Assembly: GCA_024234875.1 (NCBI GenBank)
Contig: JACKNM010000002.1
Coordinates: forward strand, 558,001-622,000
DNA from: Ectothiorhodospiraceae bacterium
GTDB lineage: Bacteria; Pseudomonadota; Gammaproteobacteria; HK1
DNA length: 64,000 nucleotides
Reading direction: 5' to 3'
Of the stretch, positions 25,910-34,338 are shown in pieces. A model generated the notes under the pieces. That model was not told the origin of the DNA and ran no database searches. It saw nothing but the letters and a program-made list of their open reading frames with translations. Positions within the stretch are counted from its first letter, which is position 1. Every line of letters starts with the position of its first letter. The position numbers and the translations under genes were made by a program.

Positions 25910-28900
25910 TCAGATCCAGCCGAGCGCGATGGCCAGGAGCCAGAACCGGTGGTCGGCCGGTATCGGGACGGTGCGGGTCACCTCGGTGCGGTTGCCGGCG
26001 CGGTCCTCGACCTGCACGGTGACCGTGCCACGAGCGAGGTCGGTCCAACCCGCGAAGACGTAGCCGGTCCACACGTGGTCGCCGCTCGGGGTGAAGGTCG
26101 CGCCGAGCTCGCCGGCGGCGCCACCGAGCACCGGGAAGTCCGCGCGCACCGAGAGCGCATCGGCGGCGAGCCCGGAGTAGTAGTCGAAGGCGCCGACGCG
26201 CACCTGCCACAGTCCGAGCGGCGGCCACACCGGCTCGAGCGTGACGCTGAGCGTCGGGCGCAGATCGTCTGCAAACCAGCCGAGGCCGGCGCGCGCGGGT
26301 GCCTGGGAGTCGATCGGCGCGCCGAGGTCGATCCAGCGTGCGATGGTCGCCTTCTCGGCCGCAGTGAGCGGCGGCACGCCGGACCCCGGAGGCGGCATGA
26401 TGGTGCCGGTGAAGTCGATGTCCGCGTCGTTACGGTTGGCGCCGGGTGGCAACGTGCTCGGGTCGCCGGGAACCGCCTCCGTCGGGTGGTCCGCGTTGGT
26501 CCAGCCATCGAGTCGACGCCCGAACACCTTCCATACCAACAGGCTGCGGCGCGACTGGAACTTGCGCACGTAGCGCGATGCGTTGGTCTGCCGCCAGGTG
26601 CCGTTGGTGATCACCGGCGGAATTCCATGGTCGGCTCCGGCGTCTCGGGCCAGACGGTTGTAGGTGTTCTCGTAACCGTCGACCACCGTCTCGTCGTCGA
26701 GCACCAGGCCGGCCTCGGCCGGACCGTCGACGGAGTGGCACATCACGCAGGAGCGCTCGAGGATCGGCTTCACGTCGCGGTGGTACTCGACATCGACGGC
26801 GCCCGCCGGGATCTCCACCAGCGTCGGCTCACCACCCTCGCCCGGCACCACCAGCGGCGTGCTCCGGGTGAGATCGGCCGGCACGTAGCCCGGTGCGCCC
26901 GCCGCCGTCTGCTCGAACGCGAGCGGCAGCTTCGAGTGTGCGTGACACCCGCCGCAGTCGGTGCGCTGCTCGCCCGGGCGGACCTGATGCCAGGTTTGCG
27001 CCATGTTGAGGACCAGGCCGTCGCGGTCCAGCGTCTGGAAGGTGAAGGGCACGTCGGCCGGTATTCGCGCGAGGAAGCTGGTGTCGGGATCGCCGCGCGA
27101 GTCGAGCAACGGGCCGCCACCGGGCGCGCCCTTGCGCAGCGGGATCTCGCCGAGGATTCGCAGCCGCTCGTTCGCGTGGTTGAAGAAAGATCGACCTTCC
27201 GCCGGGCCGTAGCTCAGGTGACTCGACGGCTCCATCGCCAGGATGCGCACGGCGTGGATGTCCGCATCGTCGTAACGCCCGGCGTCGGCGCCCTGGCTCT
27301 CCCAGTTCGTGCTCGCCCCATTCTCCGACGTGTTGAACGGGTCGAGCCCGTCGAACGACGCCCGCCCGCGCCCCGGAGCGGAATCGCGATGGTAGAAGCT
27401 CGAGGTCCCGACCAGCCCGAACGGCGTGCCCGGCTCGAGTGCGGCGTGCACGGTGCCGTCGTTCGGCAACCATGGCAGCGTCGCCGGCTCGGCGATGCCG
27501 TAGACCGCGGCGTAGGGGACGAGCGCCCGCGGCTGCATCTCGTTGTAGGCAGGGTCGTTCTTCACCAGCACGAGGGCCCGGTGGTCGTCCAGAGGCTCGC
27601 CGCCGGGGACCAGGTAGATGCCGCCGTCGTAGTAGGGAATCGGGGTCGGGCGATTCAGATCGTTGGCGGGGCCCGGCGTCCACACCAGCAGCAGGTCGTT
27701 GCCGGGGGCGGCGCTCGGGTGCGTCGCCTTGCCGGCCCAGTCTCCGTCGAGCGACCGCGAGGCGGCATTGTCCGCACCGTGGGTGAAGGCGGTGACCGCC
27801 TCGAGCCCGGCCGGAGAGAAGGGATAGCGGGTGAAACGCGGCTGTCGATGCGACGGGTGGGACTCGTCGAACCACCAGATCCCGCGCCTGACCTCCGGGT
27901 TGGACGGGTCCGACGGATTCGCTGCACCGAACCGCGGTGCGGTCGACGGCGGGTCGACCGGGAACCGGAGCACGGTGCCGAAACCGTTGTTGTTCTGGTT
28001 GTAGTAGTCGACGACCGCGATGTCGCCGTTGCCGAGCTGGGTCTGGAAGTGGAAGGCCTGTGGCGCGGTGAGCGCACTCATCAGCGGCTCGAAGCGGCGC
28101 CCGTCGGGCCAGATCGCCCACAGCCCCCACAGCCTCTGATCGCGGAGCCCCTGCGCCTCGTAGCTCGAGAACATCACGCGTCCGTCCATGAGCACGGTGG
28201 GGTGGAGCGCGCTACCGAGATTGAGATGACCGACGAGCTCGGCGTCACGACCGTCGTCGTTCATCACGAAGAGCTGGAGATTGGGGAAGGTGAAGCTCTT
28301 GTTCGGGGCGAAGCCGTTGCGGCTCGACGTGAAGACCACCTTGCCGCCGGGGAGGGGGCAGGGTCCGAGGTTGAAGATGCCGTACCCGAGATAGAAGGTA
28401 CCGGGCGGCTCCGCCCGTAACGGGTCCGACGACCACGGCGCCGCGCCGGTGTTCGGCGTCCACTCGCCGAACGTGAGCTGCACCACCTCGCGGGTCTCGA
28501 CGTCGATGCGATAGATGTCGGAGCCGCCGCGCGGCGCGTCACGACGCTGCGTGTTCAACGCCCCCGGGCGCAGGTCGTGGAACCTCGCGTAGTAGACCGA
28601 CTTGCCGTCGAAGGAGACGCACGGGTCGACCACCGCACCGTCCCCGCCCGGCACCAGCACCTCCTCGGTGCCGTCGGGATGGAGCAGCATCAGGTCGGTC
28701 CCGGGCTCGGCGCGGATGGGATCCTTGACCTCCGGCCACCGGGTGTTGACCTCGTCGCCGTGGCGGGGAGCACGAACGTAGACGATGTCGTAGTCGACTG
28801 CCGCGACCGCCTGCCCGACGAGCACCGCGAGCACGAGCATCGCCACCACGTGCCACCGACTACGCGGTTCCCTGTTGCAGGATTCGGGGTGGCTGGTGCG

Positions 28901-28912
28901 GCGTCCCATCAT
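25910..28912 (-). CDS. Secreted PD40/beta-propeller di-haem protein, hydrazine-synthase-alpha-like
   Basis: A ~1000-residue protein with a signal peptide (VVAMLVLAVLVGQAVA, then AVDYDIVYVRAPR). The N-terminal part has WD40/PD40-like propeller blades (DPCVSFDGKSVYYARF and others). Two c-type haem motifs lie in the C-terminal third: CGGCH in a DCGGCHAHSKL context and CVMCH in RSCVMCHSVDGPAEAG. A late carbohydrate- or Ig-like domain ends the protein. The order resembles the middle and haem domains of hydrazine synthase alpha, a group that includes many members in non-anammox bacteria with no assigned role. GGAGGAG precedes the start, and a second ATG follows at once. It should act in the periplasm. 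Confidence 0.75.
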   Translation of the reverse strand: MMGRRTSHPESCNREPRSRWHVVAMLVLAVLVGQAVAAVDYDIVYVRAPRHGDEVNTRWPEVKDPIRAEPGTDLMLLHPDGTEEVLVPGGDGAVVDPCVSFDGKSVYYARFHDLRPGALNTQRRDAPRGGSDIYRIDVETREVVQLTFGEWTPNTGAAPWSSDPLRAEPPGTFYLGYGIFNLGPCPLPGGKVVFTSSRNGFAPNKSFTFPNLQLFVMNDDGRDAELVGHLNLGSALHPTVLMDGRVMFSSYEAQGLRDQRLWGLWAIWPDGRRFEPLMSALTAPQAFHFQTQLGNGDIAVVDYYNQNNNGFGTVLRFPVDPPSTAPRFGAANPSDPSNPEVRRGIWWFDESHPSHRQPRFTRYPFSPAGLEAVTAFTHGADNAASRSLDGDWAGKATHPSAAPGNDLLLVWTPGPANDLNRPTPIPYYDGGIYLVPGGEPLDDHRALVLVKNDPAYNEMQPRALVPYAAVYGIAEPATLPWLPNDGTVHAALEPGTPFGLVGTSSFYHRDSAPGRGRASFDGLDPFNTSENGASTNWESQGADAGRYDDADIHAVRILAMEPSSHLSYGPAEGRSFFNHANERLRILGEIPLRKGAPGGGPLLDSRGDPDTSFLARIPADVPFTFQTLDRDGLVLNMAQTWHQVRPGEQRTDCGGCHAHSKLPLAFEQTAAGAPGYVPADLTRSTPLVVPGEGGEPTLVEIPAGAVDVEYHRDVKPILERSCVMCHSVDGPAEAGLVLDDETVVDGYENTYNRLARDAGADHGIPPVITNGTWRQTNASRYVRKFQSRRSLLVWKVFGRRLDGWTNADHPTEAVPGDPSTLPPGANRNDADIDFTGTIMPPPGSGVPPLTAAEKATIARWIDLGAPIDSQAPARAGLGWFADDLRPTLSVTLEPVWPPLGLWQVRVGAFDYYSGLAADALSVRADFPVLGGAAGELGATFTPSGDHVWTGYVFAGWTDLARGTVTVQVEDRAGNRTEVTRTVPIPADHRFWLLAIALGWI

Positions 28913-29107
28913 GCTCTCCTCCGTGTGCTCCACGCGCCGGCGATCGGGCGCCGGATCGGTCGCCGACCGTATCGACGCTGGGTAACACGGGCCGGCGCGC
29001 GCATTCCGGGAACCAGCGCACGTTTCTGCTCGCCGGTCGGCGAGGTGAGGCGTGGCCGCGGGCGCGGAGGGAACGGGGATGGAGGCGGGGACGGGTGCAA
29101 CGGAAAG

Positions 29108-29138
29108 GCGCCACCCCGGCGCGGAGCCGGGGTGGCGC
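29108..29138 (-). terminator. Strong hairpin after the TRAP dctP gene
   Basis: A perfect 13-bp stem, GCGCCACCCCGGC / GCCGGGGTGGCGC, with a 5-nt loop starts 8 bp beyond the dctP stop codon. In the direction of dctP transcription it is followed by CTTTCC rather than a long T run. It is a likely terminator or 3'-end protector. Confidence 0.65.
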
Positions 29139-29146
29139 ACGAGCGC

Positions 29147-30199
29147 CTACTTCAGGATCGCCGCGTCCTCGGCTGCGATCTCGGCCTCGGCCTGCTTGAT
29201 CGAGTCCTCGAGCAACGTCAGCCAGTGGTCACCGTACTTGTCGGTGAACCACTTCTTGAGCGGCTGGTTGACCTTGGAGACGAACATCGCCTTCTCCTCC
29301 GGCGTCGGCACGTAGACCTTGCCACCGCGCTTCTTGAACGCCTCGTAGGCGCTGAGCTGGGTGAACTTCGGATCGTTGTTGGCCACCGACGTCATGTGAT
29401 GGAAGCCATCGAGGACCACCTTCTGGAGGTCTGCCGGCATCGACTTCAAGAAGTCGTTGTTCATCCACCAGAACAGGAACATGTAGGCGTGGTGGTCCAG
29501 CGTCACGTAACGCAGGAAGTCGTGGAACTTCATGTTCACGATGTCGGTGATGCCGTTCTTGGTCCCGACGACGACGCCGGTGGCGAACGAGGTGTAGAGC
29601 TCCTGCCACGGAATCGGCGTCGGGCTGCCGCCGAGCAGCTTCACCATCTCGACCTGCAGCGGCGACTCGATGGTCCGGACCTTCACCCCGGCCAGATCCG
29701 CGGGGGTGCGAATGGGCTTCTCGATGGTGAAGAAGTCGCGCCATCCGCCGGTGTTGTTGAGCCCCATCAGACGCAGCGAGCCGGTCTTCTTCAGCACCTC
29801 GGCGCGCAGCTCCTCCATGAACTTGCTCCGCATCACCTTCTCGGCGACACGGTCGTTGGGGAACATGTACGGAATGTCGGTGACCTGGATCTCCGGAAAG
29901 ATGTTCGCCGCGCCGCCGACGGTGGTGCCGGTGATCTCGATGGTCCCGAGCTGCACCGCCTCCATGCACTGGCGGAAGTTGCTGCAGAGCTGCCCGCCCG
30001 GGTAGATCTCCACCGCCACCCGGCCGTTGGTCTGCGCCTCGACGAAGTCCTTGAAGACCAGGGCGCCCTTGTGGTCCTCGTCGTCGGTCGACGCGATGTG
30101 ACCGATCTTGATCGTGAAGTCCTGGGCGACGGCGGCTCCCGTCGCCCCGAGCGTGAGCAGGGCTCCCGCGATGGTTGCTCGCAACACCGGACTGTTCAT
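29147..30199 (-). CDS. dctP: TRAP transporter substrate-binding protein (DctP type)
   Basis: A 350-residue protein with signal peptide (TIAGALLTLGATGAAVAQ) and the DctP family features IKIGHIASTDDEDHKGAL, the YPGGQLC loop, and a conserved arginine in VKVRTIESPLQVEMVKLLGGSPTPIPWQELY (ligand-carboxylate binding arginine at the R of KVRT). It delivers a substrate, usually an organic acid, from the periplasm to the DctQM membrane pair encoded upstream. The ligand is not known. In transcript order the genes are MocA-like, dctQ, dctM, dctP, with 200 bp and a hairpin before dctP. The symbol is generic for the family. Confidence 0.92.
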   Translation of the reverse strand: MNSPVLRATIAGALLTLGATGAAVAQDFTIKIGHIASTDDEDHKGALVFKDFVEAQTNGRVAVEIYPGGQLCSNFRQCMEAVQLGTIEITGTTVGGAANIFPEIQVTDIPYMFPNDRVAEKVMRSKFMEELRAEVLKKTGSLRLMGLNNTGGWRDFFTIEKPIRTPADLAGVKVRTIESPLQVEMVKLLGGSPTPIPWQELYTSFATGVVVGTKNGITDIVNMKFHDFLRYVTLDHHAYMFLFWWMNNDFLKSMPADLQKVVLDGFHHMTSVANNDPKFTQLSAYEAFKKRGGKVYVPTPEEKAMFVSKVNQPLKKWFTDKYGDHWLTLLEDSIKQAEAEIAAEDAAILK

Positions 30200-30308
30200 C
30201 TTTCTCCCTCCGCGTTCGGTGGTCTCAAGAATCGGCCCGAGTCATGGTCGAGGCCGGTCCCGATGCTCGGACCCGCGTCGCTCCGCGACCCGACCCCGCT
30301 CTCTCGGT

Positions 30309-30327
30309 GGCTCGGACGATCCGAGCC
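30309..30327. other. Intercistronic hairpin between dctM and dctP
   Basis: GGCTCGGA-CGA-TCCGAGCC forms a perfect 8-bp stem with a 3-nt loop in the 200-bp gap between the two genes. A 12-bp palindrome, GCACCATGGTGC, lies nearby at 30352-30363. Such hairpins often let the binding-protein message be more stable than that of the permease; no T run follows, so simple termination is less likely. Confidence 0.45.
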
Positions 30328-30399
30328 GAGTCGCCGCCGCATCCCGCGGCCGCACCATGGTGCCCGTCCCCGGCCGGCCGTCGGGCCCCACCGCACCGC

Positions 30400-31686
30400 T
30401 CAGGCGAAACCGAGCAGCCGCGGCACGGTCATCGACAGCGCCGGGAAATACGTGATGAGGAAGATGATCGCGATCTCGATGGCGAGGAACGGGATCATCT
30501 CGCGGGCGATCACCTCGATCCGTAAGTTCGTCAGACTCGATGCCACGAACAGGATGAGCCCCATGGGCGGTGTCGCCAGACCGACGGTCAGGTTGACGCA
30601 CATGATGATCGCGAAATGCAGCGGCTCGACCCCGAGCTGAACCATCGTCGGCGCGAGAATGGGGCCGAGAATCAGGATCGCCGGCCCGGCATCGAGGAAC
30701 ATGCCGACGATCAACAAGAAGATGTTGATCAGGAACAGCAGCGTGTACGGATCCTCGGAGATCCCGAACAGCAGTCCGCTCAGCTTCATGGGCACCTGCG
30801 ACAGCGTCGCGATCCACGCGAACGCGGTGGCGGCACCGACCACCAGCAAGATGGCCGCCGACGACACCGCGGCCCGCCCGAACAGCACCGGCAAGTCGCC
30901 GAGCTTCAGGGTGCGTTGGATGAAGAGCGAGAGGATGAGCGCGTAACCGGCCGCGATCGACGCCGCCTCGGTCGGCGTGAACACCCCACCGAGGATGCCG
31001 CCGATGATGATCACCGGGGTGAGCAGGGCGAGGAACGCCTCGCGGCCAGCGGTCGCGACCTCACCGAGACTCGCCCGCTGGTGCGCCTTGGGGTAGTTGC
31101 GGCGCTTGGCGATGATCGCGGTCACCACCATCAGCCCGATGCCGACCAGCACCCCGGGCACCACCCCGGCCGCGAACAGCCCGGCGACCGAGACGTTCAT
31201 GATGAACGCGTACACCACCATGATGATGCTCGGTGGGATGATCGGTCCGATCACCGACGACGCGGCGGTGATCGCGGCGGCGAACTTGCGGCTGTAGCCG
31301 TCCTTCTCCATGGCCGGAATGAGCAGCGAGCCGATGGCGGAGGTGTCGGCGACCGCCGAGCCGCTGATGCCGGCGAAGAGAATGCTGCTGACGATGTTGA
31401 CGTGCGCGAGCCCGCCCCGCAGGTGACCGACCAGCGTGTTGGCGAATCGCACCAGGCTCAACGTGATTCCGCTGCGATTCATGATCTCGCCAGCGAGGAT
31501 GAAGAAGGGAATCGCGAGGAGGGGGAACTGGTTGATGCCCGCGAACGTCCGCTGGACGACCATCTTCAGGAACATCGGCTTGTCGGCGAGGACGAAACCG
31601 GCGACCGGGGCGAAGGCGAGCGCGAACACGATCGGGACGCCGATCGCCATGCAGATCAGGAAGACCCAGAAGAAGGTGACGCTCAC
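30400..31686 (-). CDS. dctM: TRAP transporter large permease (DctM type)
   Basis: A 428-residue integral membrane protein with about 12 helices and the DctM signatures FFILAGEIMNRSGI, GISGSAVADTSAIGSLLIPAM and IIPPSIIMVVYAF. It forms the ion-coupled transport channel with the small subunit DctQ. It begins with GTG preceded by GGAGGACATC and lies 13 bp after dctQ. The sodium-driven mechanism is known for the family; the substrate is not. The last residues end in a short tail after the LSMTVPRLLGFA segment. Confidence 0.94.
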   Translation of the reverse strand: MSVTFFWVFLICMAIGVPIVFALAFAPVAGFVLADKPMFLKMVVQRTFAGINQFPLLAIPFFILAGEIMNRSGITLSLVRFANTLVGHLRGGLAHVNIVSSILFAGISGSAVADTSAIGSLLIPAMEKDGYSRKFAAAITAASSVIGPIIPPSIIMVVYAFIMNVSVAGLFAAGVVPGVLVGIGLMVVTAIIAKRRNYPKAHQRASLGEVATAGREAFLALLTPVIIIGGILGGVFTPTEAASIAAGYALILSLFIQRTLKLGDLPVLFGRAAVSSAAILLVVGAATAFAWIATLSQVPMKLSGLLFGISEDPYTLLFLINIFLLIVGMFLDAGPAILILGPILAPTMVQLGVEPLHFAIIMCVNLTVGLATPPMGLILFVASSLTNLRIEVIAREMIPFLAIEIAIIFLITYFPALSMTVPRLLGFA

Positions 31687-31699
31687 GATGTCCTCCGCC

Positions 31700-32254
31700 C
31701 TACATGGCCCCGGGAATGTGCAACGGTCCGGCCTCCCGCTCTCGCGGCGGCGACGGGCGGATCAGCTCGCGGATGGCCGTCACCAGCAACCCGAGCGAGA
31801 CGCTGAGCAGGGCCACCGCGCCGAGCGGCATCGACACGTAGACCCAGCTGATCGAGAGCTCGATGGTGGACGCGGTCTGGATTCGGGCGTTCCAGGTGAG
31901 GAAGCTTCCTTCCTTCAAGAACACCACCATCACCGAGATCACCACGAGCTGGACGATGATCACCAGGAGTTGCGCGAGCCGGCCCGAGAGCCGATCGGGT
32001 AACGCGCCCACCGCCACCAACGCGCCTTCGCGGTAGGCGATCGGCGCGGCGAGGAAGGTCATCCACACCATCAGGAACTTGGCGATCTCCTCCGACCACG
32101 GCAGCGCCTCGGCGAGGACGTAGCGGAAGAACACCGCCGCCAGGACGATCACCGTCATCACCGCGATGGTCGCGATCGAGAGCCACCACAGGCCCTTGAG
32201 CAGTCCGCCGTTGAAGCGCTCCAACCAGCGCTCCAGCCCCTCCAGGAACCTCAT
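31700..32254 (-). CDS. dctQ: TRAP transporter small permease (DctQ type)
   Basis: A 184-residue protein with four membrane helices, the family pattern FRYVLAEALPWSEEIAKFLMVW across helix 2, and a basic C-terminus. It pairs with DctM. Its ATG overlaps the stop of the Gfo/Idh/MocA gene (ATGA), so the oxidoreductase and transporter are translated as one operon. That is a useful clue that the imported compound, or a derivative of it, is the substrate of the oxidoreductase. Confidence 0.92.
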   Translation of the reverse strand: MRFLEGLERWLERFNGGLLKGLWWLSIATIAVMTVIVLAAVFFRYVLAEALPWSEEIAKFLMVWMTFLAAPIAYREGALVAVGALPDRLSGRLAQLLVIIVQLVVISVMVVFLKEGSFLTWNARIQTASTIELSISWVYVSMPLGAVALLSVSLGLLVTAIRELIRPSPPREREAGPLHIPGAM

Positions 32255-33318
32255 CCTCGCCCCTCCAACAGCTCCGCGAGGTCGATCTCGCGGCGCTCAC
32301 GCACCGACTGCTCGGCCGCGACACAGATCGCGACCGCCCGCCTTCCCGCCTCCGCGGACACGTAGCTGCGCCCGGTCTCGACCCCTTCCGCCACATGCTG
32401 GTAGAAGGTGAGGAGCTCGAAGATCTCGCCCGATGCCTCGTGGAGATCGATGTCGCGCGGCTGACCGATGTCGAAGCGCTCCTCGCCGGTCAACCCGTCG
32501 AGCAGCCGCAGCGACGCCGTCGGGCGATCGGTTCTGTCCATCGCACCCGACCAGAGCGCGCGGGCCGCGCCCGCGGTGCCGACGATCTCCATCACCTTGT
32601 GGTCCTCGAAGCCGGCGACCGACTGCGTGAGCACCGCGTACTGACCCTCCGGCCAGCGCAACGTCATCGCGAGGTTGTCGTACATCGCGCCGGCGCGGCC
32701 CTTGCCGTTGCCGGCGGCGTAGACCGATGCCGGCGGGCCCAGGCGCTCGAAGTACCAGGCGGCTAGATCGACGAAGTGCACCGGCTCCTCGAGCAGCCAC
32801 GACCCGACACTGGCGGCGTCGTAGCGCCAGTCGGCCGCGCCGCTGCGAAAGGGTCGGCGCCACAGCGTGAACAGGAACGAGAGCGGCTCGCCGAAGGTGC
32901 CGTCGTCGACCCACTCCTTGATCCGCCCCCACTGGCTGGAGGCACGGAGCTCGTGGACGACGTTGACGGTTCGCCCGGCGCGGGCGGCGGCGGCGAGGAT
33001 CCGATCGCAGCCCGCGACGGTGGTCGCCATCGGTTTCTCGAGCACGAGGTGCTTGCCGGCGTCGAGCGCGGCGACCGCGATCGCCTCGTGGAGCGCGTTC
33101 GGAGCGACGACGGACACGACGTCGACGTCGCCACGCGCCAGCAACTCGCGGTAGTCGGAGGTGACCGCGGCGTGCGGATGGTCATGTCGCGCCGCAGCGA
33201 CGCTGTCGGCGCTCGCGGTGGCGACCGCGACCAGCTCGCCCGACGGCGTGCGCGCGATGGCATCGGCGTGGAATCGTCCCCACGCCCCGTACCCGATCAG
33301 GCCGAAGCGTAGCCCCAT
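32251..33318 (-). CDS. Gfo/Idh/MocA-family oxidoreductase
   Basis: A 355-residue enzyme with the Rossmann motif GLIGYGAWGRFHADAI, the EKPMATT signature carrying the catalytic lysine, and a C-terminal beta-sheet domain. Members oxidise sugars, inositols or related polyols with NAD(P). GGAGGG lies 3-8 nt before the ATG at 33318. It is the first gene of the TRAP operon through an ATGA overlap with dctQ. A cyclic polyol or sugar acid ligand is therefore a fair guess for the transporter, though TRAP systems more often carry acids. Confidence 0.88.
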   Translation of the reverse strand: MGLRFGLIGYGAWGRFHADAIARTPSGELVAVATASADSVAAARHDHPHAAVTSDYRELLARGDVDVVSVVAPNALHEAIAVAALDAGKHLVLEKPMATTVAGCDRILAAAARAGRTVNVVHELRASSQWGRIKEWVDDGTFGEPLSFLFTLWRRPFRSGAADWRYDAASVGSWLLEEPVHFVDLAAWYFERLGPPASVYAAGNGKGRAGAMYDNLAMTLRWPEGQYAVLTQSVAGFEDHKVMEIVGTAGAARALWSGAMDRTDRPTASLRLLDGLTGEERFDIGQPRDIDLHEASGEIFELLTFYQHVAEGVETGRSYVSAEAGRRAVAICVAAEQSVRERREIDLAELLEGRG

Positions 33319-33586
33319 GCTCCCTCCTTCGTGTCGCCACGAGTCCGCGCTGCGACATCTTGGCGTGTCGGCTTGGGCACGGACCGGCGCAATCATGCAT
33401 ACAATCGCCGCCGAAGGGAACCATCCTCCTGCACCGTTCGCCGCCGCCCTGTCCGAGCGCGCGGCCGGACCGATCGGGCCAGCAGTGAACTCGGCCACAG
33501 TCGCCGGCGATTCGACGGGCTATGGTCGGGCCGTTCCCGCTCGGTGCCGGCCGGGAGGGAGCGGCACGCAACGGAGGTGCTGTGCG

Positions 33587-34285
33587 ATGGACGAGCGATG
33601 GCTGATCGACGAGCGGCCTCCGCTGTCGGAGGCGGACGTCGAGACGATCGAGTGGAAGCTGGCCGAGAGCGGTCCGACGCTTCGCGGTGGGCACACGCCG
33701 ACGCTGGCGATCTCACTCCACGACCTCACCGTCCACGACAACCGCAAGTGGTTCGGTGAGGCCGACATCCGGGTCGACGCCTTGGTGGTGACCGCACCCG
33801 CGCCGAGCGGGGAGGCGGACACCGCCTACCGCTCGCAGACGGCGCGCTTCCCGCGCGTCGCCGACGGCGCGACATTGCCGCTCGGTGACGGCGGCCTCCT
33901 CGTCTTCCACGGGCCGGCTCGTCACTTCCTCGACCTGCAGCTCACCGTGTCGCGCGATCGGGACGGCACCGAGGATCTCTCGGGTCTGCTCGCCGACGGG
34001 CTCGCCTCCGACGAGGGCCGCTCGGCGATCGATGCCTTGCTCGGGCTCACCCGCCTGGTGCAGCCGGTCGGTGCGGTCACCGCGGCCATCGCCGGCGCGG
34101 CCCGACTCGGTGATCTCGCATATCGGCTGCTGCGCACCGCCACCGGTGCCACCATCGGGCTCTATCGCGGCGCGCATCTCGAGCACCGCGATCGCTTCGG
34201 GATCGGCGCCCACCCGCGGCCGCCGCGTCACGCGTTCCGGGTGAACGATCTGTCGTTCCGCTACCAGGTCTCGGTCGAGGAGTAG
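33587..34285 (+). CDS. Uncharacterised C2-like protein of the CHAT cassette
   Basis: A 232-residue soluble protein with no domain I can name for certain. Residues about 40-125 look like an eight-strand sandwich (AISLHDLTVHDNRKWFGEAD, GGLLVFHGPARHFLDLQL), followed by a hydrophobic helical hairpin with small residues (PVGAVTAAIAGAARLGDLAY) and a last strand (FRVNDLSFRYQVSVEE). Conserved-looking Asp positions in DNRKW and DRDGTEDL could bind calcium, but this is a guess. The ATG is 12 nt after GGAGG. It is the first gene of a cassette with TPR-CHAT and TPR genes, 53 bp before the CHAT gene. A 268-bp divergent region, with an AT-richer spot GCATACAATC near 33397, precedes it. Confidence 0.6.
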   Translation: MDERWLIDERPPLSEADVETIEWKLAESGPTLRGGHTPTLAISLHDLTVHDNRKWFGEADIRVDALVVTAPAPSGEADTAYRSQTARFPRVADGATLPLGDGGLLVFHGPARHFLDLQLTVSRDRDGTEDLSGLLADGLASDEGRSAIDALLGLTRLVQPVGAVTAAIAGAARLGDLAYRLLRTATGATIGLYRGAHLEHRDRFGIGAHPRPPRHAFRVNDLSFRYQVSVEE

Positions 34286-34338
34286 CCGGCCGACCGAGCC
34301 GATCGGACCCCGGGCCCCGCGCCCGGCGGAGGTCTCCG

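Noticed and set aside
33397..33406. TACAAT-like -10 element before the CHAT cassette
   Set aside because: No acceptable -35 at normal distance; kept only as an AT-rich spot.
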